Positions 18,154 to 22,101 of a DNA stretch of 22,101 nucleotides are shown here, piece after piece (the stretch's first letter is position 1; each line of letters opens with the position of its first letter). The position numbers were made by a program, and so were the translations under genes. The notes beneath the pieces were generated by a model, which saw nothing but the letters and a program-made list of their open reading frames with translations, was not told the DNA's origin and ran no database searches. The DNA lies in the IMG/VR virus record IMGVR_UViG_3300008113_000666, positions 1-22,101 of that record, one strand, 5' to 3'. Source of the DNA: a virus.

Positions 18154-18224
18154 AGCCAGGGTAGGAGTCGAACCTACATTCAGGGGCATAAAGCCCGCCA
18201 TTCTACCAGTTGAACTACCTGACT
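18150..18224 (-). tRNA. Abnormal tRNA, anticodon UUA by position
   Basis: The cloverleaf has a 7-bp acceptor (AGTCAGG with CCTGGCT), a D arm GTTC-GAAT, a T arm GTAGG-TTCGACT-CCTAC, discriminator G and an encoded CCA. By standard numbering the anticodon loop is CTTTATG, giving UUA, which would read the ochre codon UAA. The anticodon stem is poor (GCGGG against CCCCT: three GC pairs, a C-C mismatch and G-U), and position 37 is U rather than a purine. It may be a decayed tRNA, a tRNA with an unusual loop fold, or a suppressor. The amino acid is undetermined. Confidence 0.7.
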
Positions 18225-18230
18225 ATATAG

Positions 18231-18303
18231 AGCTTCTGAAAGGAGTCGAACCCTCAACCTACTGAGTACAAATCAGTTGCTCTACCAGTTGAGCTACAGA
18301 AGC
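18231..18303 (-). tRNA. tRNA-Thr (TGT)
   Basis: A perfect 7-bp acceptor (GCTTCTG with CAGAAGC), D arm GCTC-GAGC, anticodon stem ACTGA-TCAGT with loop TTTGTAC, and T arm GAGGG-TTCGACT-CCTTT. The anticodon UGU reads ACA. Discriminator U; CCA is not encoded. Confidence 0.93.
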
Positions 18304-18304
18304 A

Positions 18305-18380
18305 TGGCGCGTCAGGCAGGATTTGAACCTGCAACCCTCGGTTTTGGAGACCGATGCTCTACCAGTTGAGCTACTGACGT
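18305..18380 (-). tRNA. tRNA-Trp (CCA)
   Basis: Anticodon stem TCGGT-ACCGA with loop CTCCAAA gives anticodon CCA, reading UGG. D arm GCTC-GAGC and T arm GCAGG-TTCAAAT-CCTGC are regular. Discriminator G fits Trp and CCA is encoded. The first acceptor pair is an A-C mismatch. One base separates it from tRNA-Thr. Confidence 0.92.
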
Positions 18381-18385
18381 GTTTT

Positions 18386-18412
18386 CTTGCGATCACAGAT
18401 TGTGATTCCAAG
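18386..18412. repeat. Inverted repeat filling the Trp-Ile tRNA spacer
   Basis: CTTG and ATCACA (18386-18397) pair with TGTGAT and CAAG (18401-18412) around a GAT loop, leaving a 2x2 internal mismatch. It occupies nearly the whole 34-base spacer and could form a processing hairpin in the precursor RNA. Confidence 0.5.
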
Positions 18413-18414
18413 AG

Positions 18415-18488
18415 TAGGGGCGACAGGACTTGAACCTGTGACCTTGATGATATAAGCATCCTGCTCTAACCAACTGAGCTACGCCCCC
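18415..18488 (-). tRNA. tRNA-Ile (TAT)
   Basis: Acceptor GGGGGCG-CGCCCCT, D arm GCTC-GAGC, anticodon stem GGATG-CATCA (ending in a G-A opposition) with loop CTTATAT, T arm ACAGG-TTCAAGT-CCTGT, discriminator A. The anticodon UAU reads AUA, a codon used often by the genes here. CCA is not encoded. Confidence 0.92.
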
Positions 18489-18496
18489 AGTTAATC

Positions 18497-18520
18497 GCAC
18501 CTGTTTAATCGTAGAGGTGC
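18497..18520. repeat. Inverted repeat in the Ile-Arg tRNA spacer
   Basis: GCACCT (18497-18502) and AGGTGC (18515-18520) form a perfect 6-bp stem with a 12-nt loop. A wider pair, TTAATCGC (18491-18498) and GCGATTAA (18633-18640), flanks tRNA-Arg in inverted orientation. Confidence 0.45.
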
Positions 18521-18556
18521 AGAACGCGAAATAAAGACCAGCACGTCAAAGAATTG

Positions 18557-18630
18557 TACGCCCGACAGGATTCGAACCTGTGACCCACAGCTTAGAAGGC
18601 TGTTGCTCTATCCAGCTGAGCTACGGGCGC
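18557..18630 (-). tRNA. tRNA-Arg (TCT)
   Basis: Acceptor GCGCCCG-CGGGCGT, D arm GCTC-GAGC, anticodon stem ACAGC-GCTGT with loop CTTCTAA, T arm ACAGG-TTCGAAT-CCTGT, discriminator A. The anticodon UCU reads AGA. CCA is not encoded. Confidence 0.94.
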
Positions 18631-18660
18631 AGGCGATTAAAAGTACAAGTGGTACCAAGC

Positions 18661-18684
18661 CTGGTTGCCAATGCGGTCAACCAG
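18661..18684. repeat. Inverted repeat in the 100-base tRNA spacer
   Basis: CTGGTTG (18661-18667) pairs perfectly with CAACCAG (18678-18684) around a 10-nt loop. It is the only structure seen in the spacer 18631-18730, which has no gene. Confidence 0.45.
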
Positions 18685-18730
18685 CAGCTGGAAATAAAGG
18701 TGAAGAATCATGTCAATTAAATTGGTGTAG

Positions 18731-18797
18731 CGCCCTGTGCAGGAATCGAACCTGCCGCGTCCGATTATTAGTCGGGGCTCCCGTGAGCTTACAGGGC
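18731..18797 (-). tRNA. Abnormal tRNA-like gene with a very short D loop
   Basis: A perfect acceptor (GCCCTGT with ACAGGGC) and a regular T arm (GCAGG-TTCGATT-CCTGC) identify the gene, with G as discriminator and no encoded CCA. The D arm is GCTC-ACGG-GAGC, with only 4 loop bases against the usual 7 to 11. The anticodon stem CCGA-TCGG has 4 pairs, and loop CTAATAA gives AAU by position, an unusual Ile anticodon. At 67 nt it is short. It may be decayed or folded atypically. It is the first member of the array, 9 bases after the stop codon of the membrane-protein gene. Confidence 0.7.
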
Positions 18798-18805
18798 TAG
18801 GCCAG

Positions 18806-19084
18806 TTAGGCCTTTTTTCTGTCTGGGATGATCGCGTTGATCATAGAATCAACCAACCCAAACACCTTGTTGTCTCTCTCCGTTGGGGTGAGGTTGACAA
18901 CAATTTTCACTACCGCCATTAAGGCGATGAGAAGTTCGGGAATGATTCCAGGCGTGAACCATCCAGACTCAGCGACCGCTTCGTTCGGTGCCGTTTGAGC
19001 AACCGTTGCAGTATCTGCAACAGCCGCAATGGTGTCCATTGCCACTGGCAACGAATCAACCACAGTTACAAGAGTGTCAAGCAT
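18806..19084 (-). CDS. One-helix membrane protein, holin candidate
   Basis: The 92-residue product has a mildly hydrophobic Ala/Val N-terminus, one clear membrane helix at about 47-65 (PGIIPELLIALMAVVKIVV) and a charged C-terminal tail (TPTERDNKVFGLVDSMINAI, ending PDRKKA). Size and layout fit phage holins or other small inner-membrane proteins, and an M15 endolysin is about 2.3 kb upstream on the same strand. Equally, it could be a membrane anchor unrelated to lysis. It has the best promoter of the window and is followed after 9 bases by the tRNA array, so both probably share a transcript. Confidence 0.7.
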   Translation of the reverse strand: MLDTLVTVVDSLPVAMDTIAAVADTATVAQTAPNEAVAESGWFTPGIIPELLIALMAVVKIVVNLTPTERDNKVFGLVDSMINAIIPDRKKA

Positions 19085-19109
19085 ATATTGAGGGTTTCCG
19101 TTAAGGCCA

Positions 19110-19139
19110 CAAATCTACGGACAAATGCTGATATGTCAA
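19110..19139 (-). promoter_or_regulatory. Full Bacteroidota-type promoter (-33 TTG, -7 TAGATTTG)
   Basis: On the minus strand TTG (19139-19137) and TAGATTTG (19117-19110) are separated by exactly 19 bp, the spacing expected for the Bacteroidota housekeeping sigma factor. The start point should be near 19106, giving a leader of about 22 nt to the ATG at 19084. The -33 part overlaps the stop region of the MazG-like gene. It likely drives the membrane-protein gene and the tRNA array. Confidence 0.7.
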
Positions 19140-19516
19140 GAATTTTTTATGAACACACCGTTTTCCGTGCGCCCAGTCCTGTTCTTGATAGTATCATATG
19201 CAACGCCGAGGGCATAGTCTGGATCTATGCTCATCTGCTTAGCAAGGATGATTAACGTTACAAAACTATCTCCTATAGCGTCTACGAGATCGTCTCTATT
19301 GCCCTTGGCTAGAGCGCCAGCTACCTCCCCAACCTCCTCGACGACCTTAAGCATTTGTCTAGTTGAGTTATGCTCCAGTAAAAGGCCCTTATTATGAGCC
19401 CAATCGCCAACAAGTTCAACAAGTTCATCGAACGTTCTCTTTTTGTTTACGACAACGCTAGCTTCTACTCCGTAGAACGCTTCACTTTGAAAATTTTTCT
19501 GCAAATCCTCCTGCAT
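19136..19516 (-). CDS. MazG-like nucleotide pyrophosphohydrolase
   Basis: From the ATG at 19516 the product has 126 residues; the frame is open to a TTG at 19534, but ATG is preferred. The MazG-type metal site is visible: KVVEEVGEVAG (Glu-Glu-x-x-Glu, residues about 60-64 in this numbering) and RDDLVDAIGDSFVTL, whose acidic residues spaced 3 and 4 complete an all-alpha NTP pyrophosphohydrolase. WAHNKGLL before the first motif also fits. Such phage enzymes hydrolyse (d)NTPs or alarmones to monophosphates and may pair with ThyX in nucleotide control. The start overlaps the upstream gene by 35 nt. Confidence 0.88.
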   Translation of the reverse strand: MQEDLQKNFQSEAFYGVEASVVVNKKRTFDELVELVGDWAHNKGLLLEHNSTRQMLKVVEEVGEVAGALAKGNRDDLVDAIGDSFVTLIILAKQMSIDPDYALGVAYDTIKNRTGRTENGVFIKNS

Positions 19517-19775
19517 AATCTTTATTTGATTCAATTTGGGTTCCTGAATTCAACTCGTCTACCAGCTCTTGTAGCCTCTGGCGCTCGACTATAAGCTCTT
19601 TGCAGTCTATAGCCGTCTGCTTTATGGACTGAAGCTCTGCTTTTCTAGCGCTACCGCCAGCTTCGGGGTCTACAGGCTTCTTTATCTCCTCTATCATATT
19701 GTTAATAGCCTGAGACATCGCGTCCATAAGGCGCTTAGCCGCATCAGCGTTAGAGAACTCAATTATTTTCGACAT
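19482..19775 (-). CDS. Hypothetical helical protein
   Basis: The product from the ATG at 19775 has 97 residues (MSKIIEFSNADAAKRLMDAM); an upstream TTG at 19787 is less likely. It is almost wholly helical, with heptad-like spacing in MIEEIKKPVD and in ELIVERQRLQELVDELN, and has no membrane helix or known catalytic motif. It overlaps the GroES-like gene by 17 nt and MazG by 35 nt, showing tight coupling. Function unknown. Confidence 0.75.
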   Translation of the reverse strand: MSKIIEFSNADAAKRLMDAMSQAINNMIEEIKKPVDPEAGGSARKAELQSIKQTAIDCKELIVERQRLQELVDELNSGTQIESNKDYAGGFAEKFSK

Positions 19776-20343
19776 ATAATAGGTCAATTAGCCTTATTCT
19801 CAAGTAAACTTCTCCGTCTATCTTAAATCTGTATCCAAATTTATGATTGAAACCGACCACATCGCCTACCTTAAGGTTAATCTCTTTCAAACTATCTGAA
19901 TGATAGGCCACCCTTCCCTTTGCTATTGGATCCTCTTGAAGCTTAATGACCTCTATTATCTCTGATTCTTTCTTTTTTTCTTCTTTTACTGGCTCTAAAA
20001 CTATCCAGCCTCCAAGGGGTATAATGTTTTCAGATCCTTTTGGCCTATAAGCTATAGCTTGATTATCCATAGCTTCCTCTGAGTAGTTGACTAGATAAGA
20101 GTTTTCTTCTCCAGTAATTGGCTGACCGTCATTTACCACAACGTGATGATGAAAGTAAAGCGTGTCTCCTGGTTTAGCTCCAGTGTCAAACTTACATGGA
20201 GCGCTTACTATTTCAGCTTCATTAACTCTGTTCTCAAACTCATTGTACTTGGGATCAACATAAAGCTTTAGTCCGTTTGAAAGTTCTACGGTGTCGTTAA
20301 ACCGCTTATTCATCTTTACGATGAAGCAAGAAAGGGATCTCAT
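19759..20343 (-). CDS. GroES-like co-chaperonin with two GroES-type halves
   Basis: The 194-residue product resembles GroES in its C-terminal half. IPLGGWIVLEPVKEE (108-122) matches the PL..RVLVKP opening, and EKKKESEIIEVIKLQED is a charged loop with a short hydrophobic patch where GroES has its mobile loop. GRVAYHSDS, LKVGDVVGFNHKFG (157-170) and FKIDGEVYLRIRLIDLLYV (173-191) match the closing strands. The N-terminal half (about 20-100) looks like a second, diverged copy: NGLKLYVDP, AEIVSAP, then AKPGDTLYFHHHVV. Bacterial GroES is about 95 residues, so a tandem arrangement fits the length. The likely role is folding phage proteins with host GroEL, as T4 gp31 does. The start may instead be Met11 (20313). 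Confidence 0.75.
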   Translation of the reverse strand: MRSLSCFIVKMNKRFNDTVELSNGLKLYVDPKYNEFENRVNEAEIVSAPCKFDTGAKPGDTLYFHHHVVVNDGQPITGEENSYLVNYSEEAMDNQAIAYRPKGSENIIPLGGWIVLEPVKEEKKKESEIIEVIKLQEDPIAKGRVAYHSDSLKEINLKVGDVVGFNHKFGYRFKIDGEVYLRIRLIDLLYVENN

Positions 20344-20344
20344 T

Positions 20345-20584
20345 TTAAAAATTCAGATCATATTCTACGACACATGGCATATTTTCTATTGTCTTCCACA
20401 GAACTTGGGATTCTGGTTCTTGAACGTATATGACGTATTTTGTGACTCCATATAGATCAAAAGACTCTTGGTCAAATAATATAGAACATATAGAACCGTT
20501 GCCTACCTTCATCCCAATAGAGTAAGCCATTCCGTCTGTCTTTGGGTCTCTTCCAGCGACAATTTTTCGGATAAGTCCGTTCAT
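20345..20584 (-). CDS. Hypothetical small protein
   Basis: The 79-residue product (MNGLIRKIVAGRDPKTDGMA) looks like a small beta domain: short strands around IVAGRD, GMKVGNGSICSILFD and YGVTKYVIYVQE, then WKTIENMPCVVEYDL. No motif identifies it. It starts at a TGATG overlap with the 65-residue gene and ends 1 nt before the GroES-like start, so it is translated with both. Function unknown. Confidence 0.78.
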   Translation of the reverse strand: MNGLIRKIVAGRDPKTDGMAYSIGMKVGNGSICSILFDQESFDLYGVTKYVIYVQEPESQVLWKTIENMPCVVEYDLNF

Positions 20585-20781
20585 CAGTTCAAGCTTGAGT
20601 CGGAATTAAAGATACCTCTAAGTTTATCATTTCCAGTCATAGCAGAGTATGCTTTCTGCATCATTATGGATACGGCTTGAAGTTCAACTTCGTCCTGGAC
20701 TGAGAAGTGATATGAAGCGCCAACGCTTACATCGTCGTCATTCTTGATCTCTGTGAAAAATTCGTCTTGATTCTTATTCAT
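20584..20781 (-). CDS. Hypothetical small acidic protein
   Basis: The 65-residue product starts MNKNQDEFFTEIKNDDDVSV and continues with a helix (VQDEVELQAVSIMMQKAYSAM). It is the first gene of the minus-strand block, about 11 nt behind the start point expected from the TATCTTTG box. It has no membrane helix or DNA-binding motif. Function unknown. Confidence 0.72.
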   Translation of the reverse strand: MNKNQDEFFTEIKNDDDVSVGASYHFSVQDEVELQAVSIMMQKAYSAMTGNDKLRGIFNSDSSLN

Positions 20782-20785
20782 GGCT

Positions 20786-20793
20786 TAAATTTG
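20786..20793 (+). promoter_or_regulatory. -7 box for the plus-strand gene (TAAATTTG)
   Basis: TAAATTTG matches TAnnTTTG and lies 18 bp before the ATG at 20812; transcription should start near 20797, inside the opposing box. TTG is present at 20767-20769 but at 16 rather than 19 bp spacing. Confidence 0.55.
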
Positions 20794-20795
20794 GT

Positions 20796-20803
20796 CAAAG
20801 ATA
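20796..20803 (-). promoter_or_regulatory. -7 box for the minus-strand block (TATCTTTG)
   Basis: On the minus strand, 20803-20796 is TATCTTTG, a TAnnTTTG match. Transcription should start near 20792, giving an 11-nt leader to the ATG at 20781. The TTTG cores of the two boxes form the inverted repeat TTTG-GT-CAAA at 20790-20799. Confidence 0.55.
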
Positions 20804-20811
20804 ACTTCATT

Positions 20812-21231
20812 ATGCCTAAGTCCAGAGTCACAAAGAAAAGGATGTTCAGAGATTTTTCTCATATGAAGCCCTACTTCATAGGCAAGAATCACATGAAAAG
20901 GCTGAAGCAAAATAGGATAAAGTTCCTAGAGTCTTCAGACATATCTCAGAGTGAGCTGGAGTTTCTTTTGTGGGCTTATGACTTAGAATTTTTTACTTTA
21001 AAATTTGCTAGTGAGGACTATGAGATGAACCAATCTAACCTATCGAACAGACTGGTATATCCCCTTATGAACTCTGGTTATATATACAAGCATTTCGACA
21101 AGCTTACGTCTTCTAAACTATATGAAGATCAACTGTTCAGAGGCGAGACCAAGTTTAACTACAGGGTTAGGTATGCTATCACTCAGAAGGCTAGACTCGC
21201 TGTGCAGCGTTTCTACAGCCTCTTCGAATAA
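20812..21231 (+). CDS. Winged-helix-like protein, possible transcription regulator
   Basis: This is the only plus-strand gene. From the ATG at 20812 the product has 139 residues; the longer frame from a TTG at 20767 would begin upstream of the promoter box. A basic N-terminus (MPKSRVTKKRMFRDF) precedes a MarR-like winged-helix pattern: ISQSELEFLLWAYDLEFFTL helices, a possible recognition helix in MNQSNLSNRLVYPLMNSGYI, then a wing and final helix with YAITQKARLAVQRFYSLF. It is divergent from the minus-strand block with overlapping core promoters, so repression or autoregulation there is a natural guess. A structural wHTH role without regulation is possible. Confidence 0.75.
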   Translation: MPKSRVTKKRMFRDFSHMKPYFIGKNHMKRLKQNRIKFLESSDISQSELEFLLWAYDLEFFTLKFASEDYEMNQSNLSNRLVYPLMNSGYIYKHFDKLTSSKLYEDQLFRGETKFNYRVRYAITQKARLAVQRFYSLFE

Positions 21232-21235
21232 TAGG

Positions 21236-21379
21236 TTATCTTCCTTGGCCCCCGTAGGCCTTCTCGTAGGTTGAAGAGTTCTTGTTGGTAGATTTTCTCT
21301 TCGCGTGCCTTCCGTGGTTCTTCTTTGGGTTAAGCACCATCTTTGCCTCTGCCCTAGATCCTGATTTTGCCTTTGCCAT
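21236..21379 (-). CDS. Very small basic protein (47 aa)
   Basis: The frame starts at an ATG overlapping the stop of the M15 peptidase gene (TAATG) and ends at TAA 21238-21236, 4 bases from the convergent plus-strand gene. The product (MAKAKSGSRAEAKMVLNPKK, then NHGRHAKRKS and a Tyr/Gly-rich end) is extremely rich in Lys, Arg and Ala, suggesting a nucleic-acid or acidic-protein partner. It resembles in style, though not clearly in sequence, the basic protein at 4686-4973. Function unknown. Confidence 0.65.
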   Translation of the reverse strand: MAKAKSGSRAEAKMVLNPKKNHGRHAKRKSTNKNSSTYEKAYGGQGR

Positions 21380-21837
21380 TACATCAATCTATAAACAGTT
21401 GCTCCGTCGAGTTTCTGAGCACGCAATACTCTCTTAGAATTGTTATGCTCGTTATAAGACACATGGACCCAGGCTGGGTTGTCGTCATCCCCAAATTCCC
21501 AAATTAGTTGGTTGAATTCTAGGTTGTTCTTGATGTATTCAAAAATCTCTTTGTTTGTGACGCCACCAAAAGTATCTGCGTCAAGGTCGAGCGCACGGCC
21601 TTCCATATGCTCTGACGTCTTGCTCCCGCCGACTGCTTTGTTGAGCTTTTTGCACCTGTATCCTGAGGAGACTGCAATCGGTACATTGAAGTGATCTCGT
21701 AAGGGCTGAAAAACATTTTGAGCTATATCTATAAGGTTGTTAATCTCCTCTTTGCTTGGAATGTTTTTTATCCCCAGTCTTTCCGCTGTAATCGACTTTA
21801 CAACCTCTTTCAGGGATAGGTTTTTGCTTAGCTGCAT
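21379..21837 (-). CDS. M15-family peptidoglycan peptidase, probable endolysin
   Basis: The 152-residue product has the zinc peptidase layout of the M15 (DD/LD-carboxypeptidase) family. SGYRCKKLNKAVGG (58-71) is followed by SEHMEGRALDLD, giving the SxHxxGxAxD motif with His77 and Asp84. Trp-Glu-Phe-Gly (113-116) probably provides the catalytic acidic residue, and WVHV holds the third ligand, His125. The whole protein is a single catalytic domain without signal peptide or binding module, as in many phage lysins that need a holin. The N-terminal NLSLKEVVKSITAERLGI also fits M15A members. The ATG at 21837 is bounded upstream by an in-frame TAG. Confidence 0.92.
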   Translation of the reverse strand: MQLSKNLSLKEVVKSITAERLGIKNIPSKEEINNLIDIAQNVFQPLRDHFNVPIAVSSGYRCKKLNKAVGGSKTSEHMEGRALDLDADTFGGVTNKEIFEYIKNNLEFNQLIWEFGDDDNPAWVHVSYNEHNNSKRVLRAQKLDGATVYRLM

Positions 21838-21913
21838 TTTTAATTGAATTATTGTAAGCTATTTTAGCTGGGTTTACTCTCTTGATGGAAGGGTTAAAGT
21901 AGCCCCTGCTCAT
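21740..21913 (-). CDS. Doubtful small ORF overlapping the endolysin start
   Basis: An ATG at 21913 overlaps the stop of the upstream partial gene (ATGA) and opens a 57-codon frame, MSRGYFNPSIKRVNPAKIAY, rich in Lys, ending at TAA 21742-21740. The coupling junction favours translation, but the last 98 nt lie out of frame in the 5' part of the M15 gene. It could be a real tiny gene or only a chance frame filling a 72-base leader. Confidence 0.35.
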   Translation of the reverse strand: MSRGYFNPSIKRVNPAKIAYNNSIKNAAKQKPIPERGCKVDYSGKTGDKKHSKQRGD

Positions 21914-22101
21914 CTCATGCCAGGACCACGGCTTTTAGAGAGCATATCAAGCAACATTTGGGTGTTTGGAGCGCCCTTTCCCATAGCCCTACCAACCATA
22001 GCTCTTTCAGAAGAGTTTACGTCTGGACCAGTAGCCTCATAGTACTCTGTATCCAGCTCATAATCTCCGTTTTCGTTCTTTCTGATTGGGTAATCTTCGT
22101 C
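21910..22101 (-). CDS. C-terminal end of an unknown phage gene (partial)
   Basis: An open frame enters from the right edge and stops at TGA 21912-21910; 63 codons are visible. The fragment is acidic first (DEDYPIRKNENGDYELDTEY) and then basic and Met/Gly rich (AMVGRAMGKGAPNTQMLLDM, ending KSRGPGMR). No domain is recognised in this tail. Confidence 0.65.
   Translation of the reverse strand, partial: DEDYPIRKNENGDYELDTEYYEATGPDVNSSERAMVGRAMGKGAPNTQMLLDMLSKSRGPGMR

Noticed and set aside
18731-18797. Possible pyrrolysine-type tRNA (short D loop, G discriminator, CTA in the loop)
   Set aside because: CTA occupies positions 32-34 rather than 34-36, the anticodon stem has 4 rather than 6 pairs, and the T loop is canonical, unlike tRNA-Pyl. 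TAG usage also gives no support here.
18799-18818. Plus-strand hairpin AGGCC-AGTTA-GGCCT followed by six T
   Set aside because: It reads as a terminator only on the plus strand, where no gene precedes it. On the minus strand the A-run encodes the KKA end of the membrane protein and no T-run follows.
19500-19514. AGGAGG followed by TTG inside the MazG-like gene, as an alternative start
   Set aside because: The spacing of 2 nt is too short for a ribosome site, and Shine-Dalgarno use is not seen elsewhere in the window.
21245-21265. GGCC-CCCGTA-GGCC considered as a terminator after the plus-strand gene
   Set aside because: Only four base pairs and no T-run; it lies within the coding sequence of the 47-residue protein.

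Overview
The window is a structural and packaging segment of a tailed double-stranded DNA bacteriophage. A host in the Bacteroidota is inferred from two signals. Several genes or gene blocks are preceded by an octamer matching the Bacteroidota sigma -7 consensus TAnnTTTG. Start codons also lack Shine-Dalgarno sequences and sit behind A-rich leaders such as AAATTTAATAAAATG. No plasmid or chromosomal housekeeping genes are visible.

All genes but one lie on the minus strand, so the functional order runs from high to low coordinates. The right end (22101-21236) holds the 3' end of an unknown gene, a doubtful overlapping small ORF, an M15-type peptidoglycan peptidase (probable endolysin) and a 47-residue basic protein. 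The only plus-strand gene (20812-21231, winged-helix-like) is divergent from a block of small genes (20781-19136). That block encodes two unknown proteins, a protein with two GroES-like halves, a helical protein and a MazG-like pyrophosphohydrolase. The two transcription units start from -7 boxes that face each other 2 bp apart. Next come a well-formed promoter, a one-helix membrane protein (holin candidate) and a six-member tRNA array. Four tRNAs are regular (Arg-TCT, Ile-TAT, Trp-CCA, Thr-TGT), and the two at the ends of the array are abnormal.

Then follow thyX (flavin-dependent thymidylate synthase), the terminase large subunit overlapping thyX by an ATGA junction, and the portal protein. 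The fibre and adsorption block comprises a small baseplate-like protein, a 790-residue collagen-containing fibre, two further fibres and a protein with a discoidin-like carbohydrate-binding region. Three very small genes come next. A head operon follows: a membrane/coiled-coil protein, a small virion protein, a scaffold-like protein, the major capsid protein, a probable head-surface protein and an unknown 261-residue protein, closed by a strong intrinsic terminator. At the left edge a further gene begins behind a promoter that would give an essentially leaderless mRNA.

The genes work together as packaging (terminase, portal), head building (scaffold, capsid and accessory proteins), host attachment (fibres) and lysis (M15 peptidase, holin candidates). 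They are backed by nucleotide metabolism (ThyX, MazG), protein folding (GroES-like) and translation (tRNAs). No small terminase subunit, tape-measure protein, integrase or replication gene is recognised here. Most junctions inside blocks are ATGA, TAATG or gaps of a few bases, indicating translational coupling. No stretch over 300 bases lacks a gene or tRNA.
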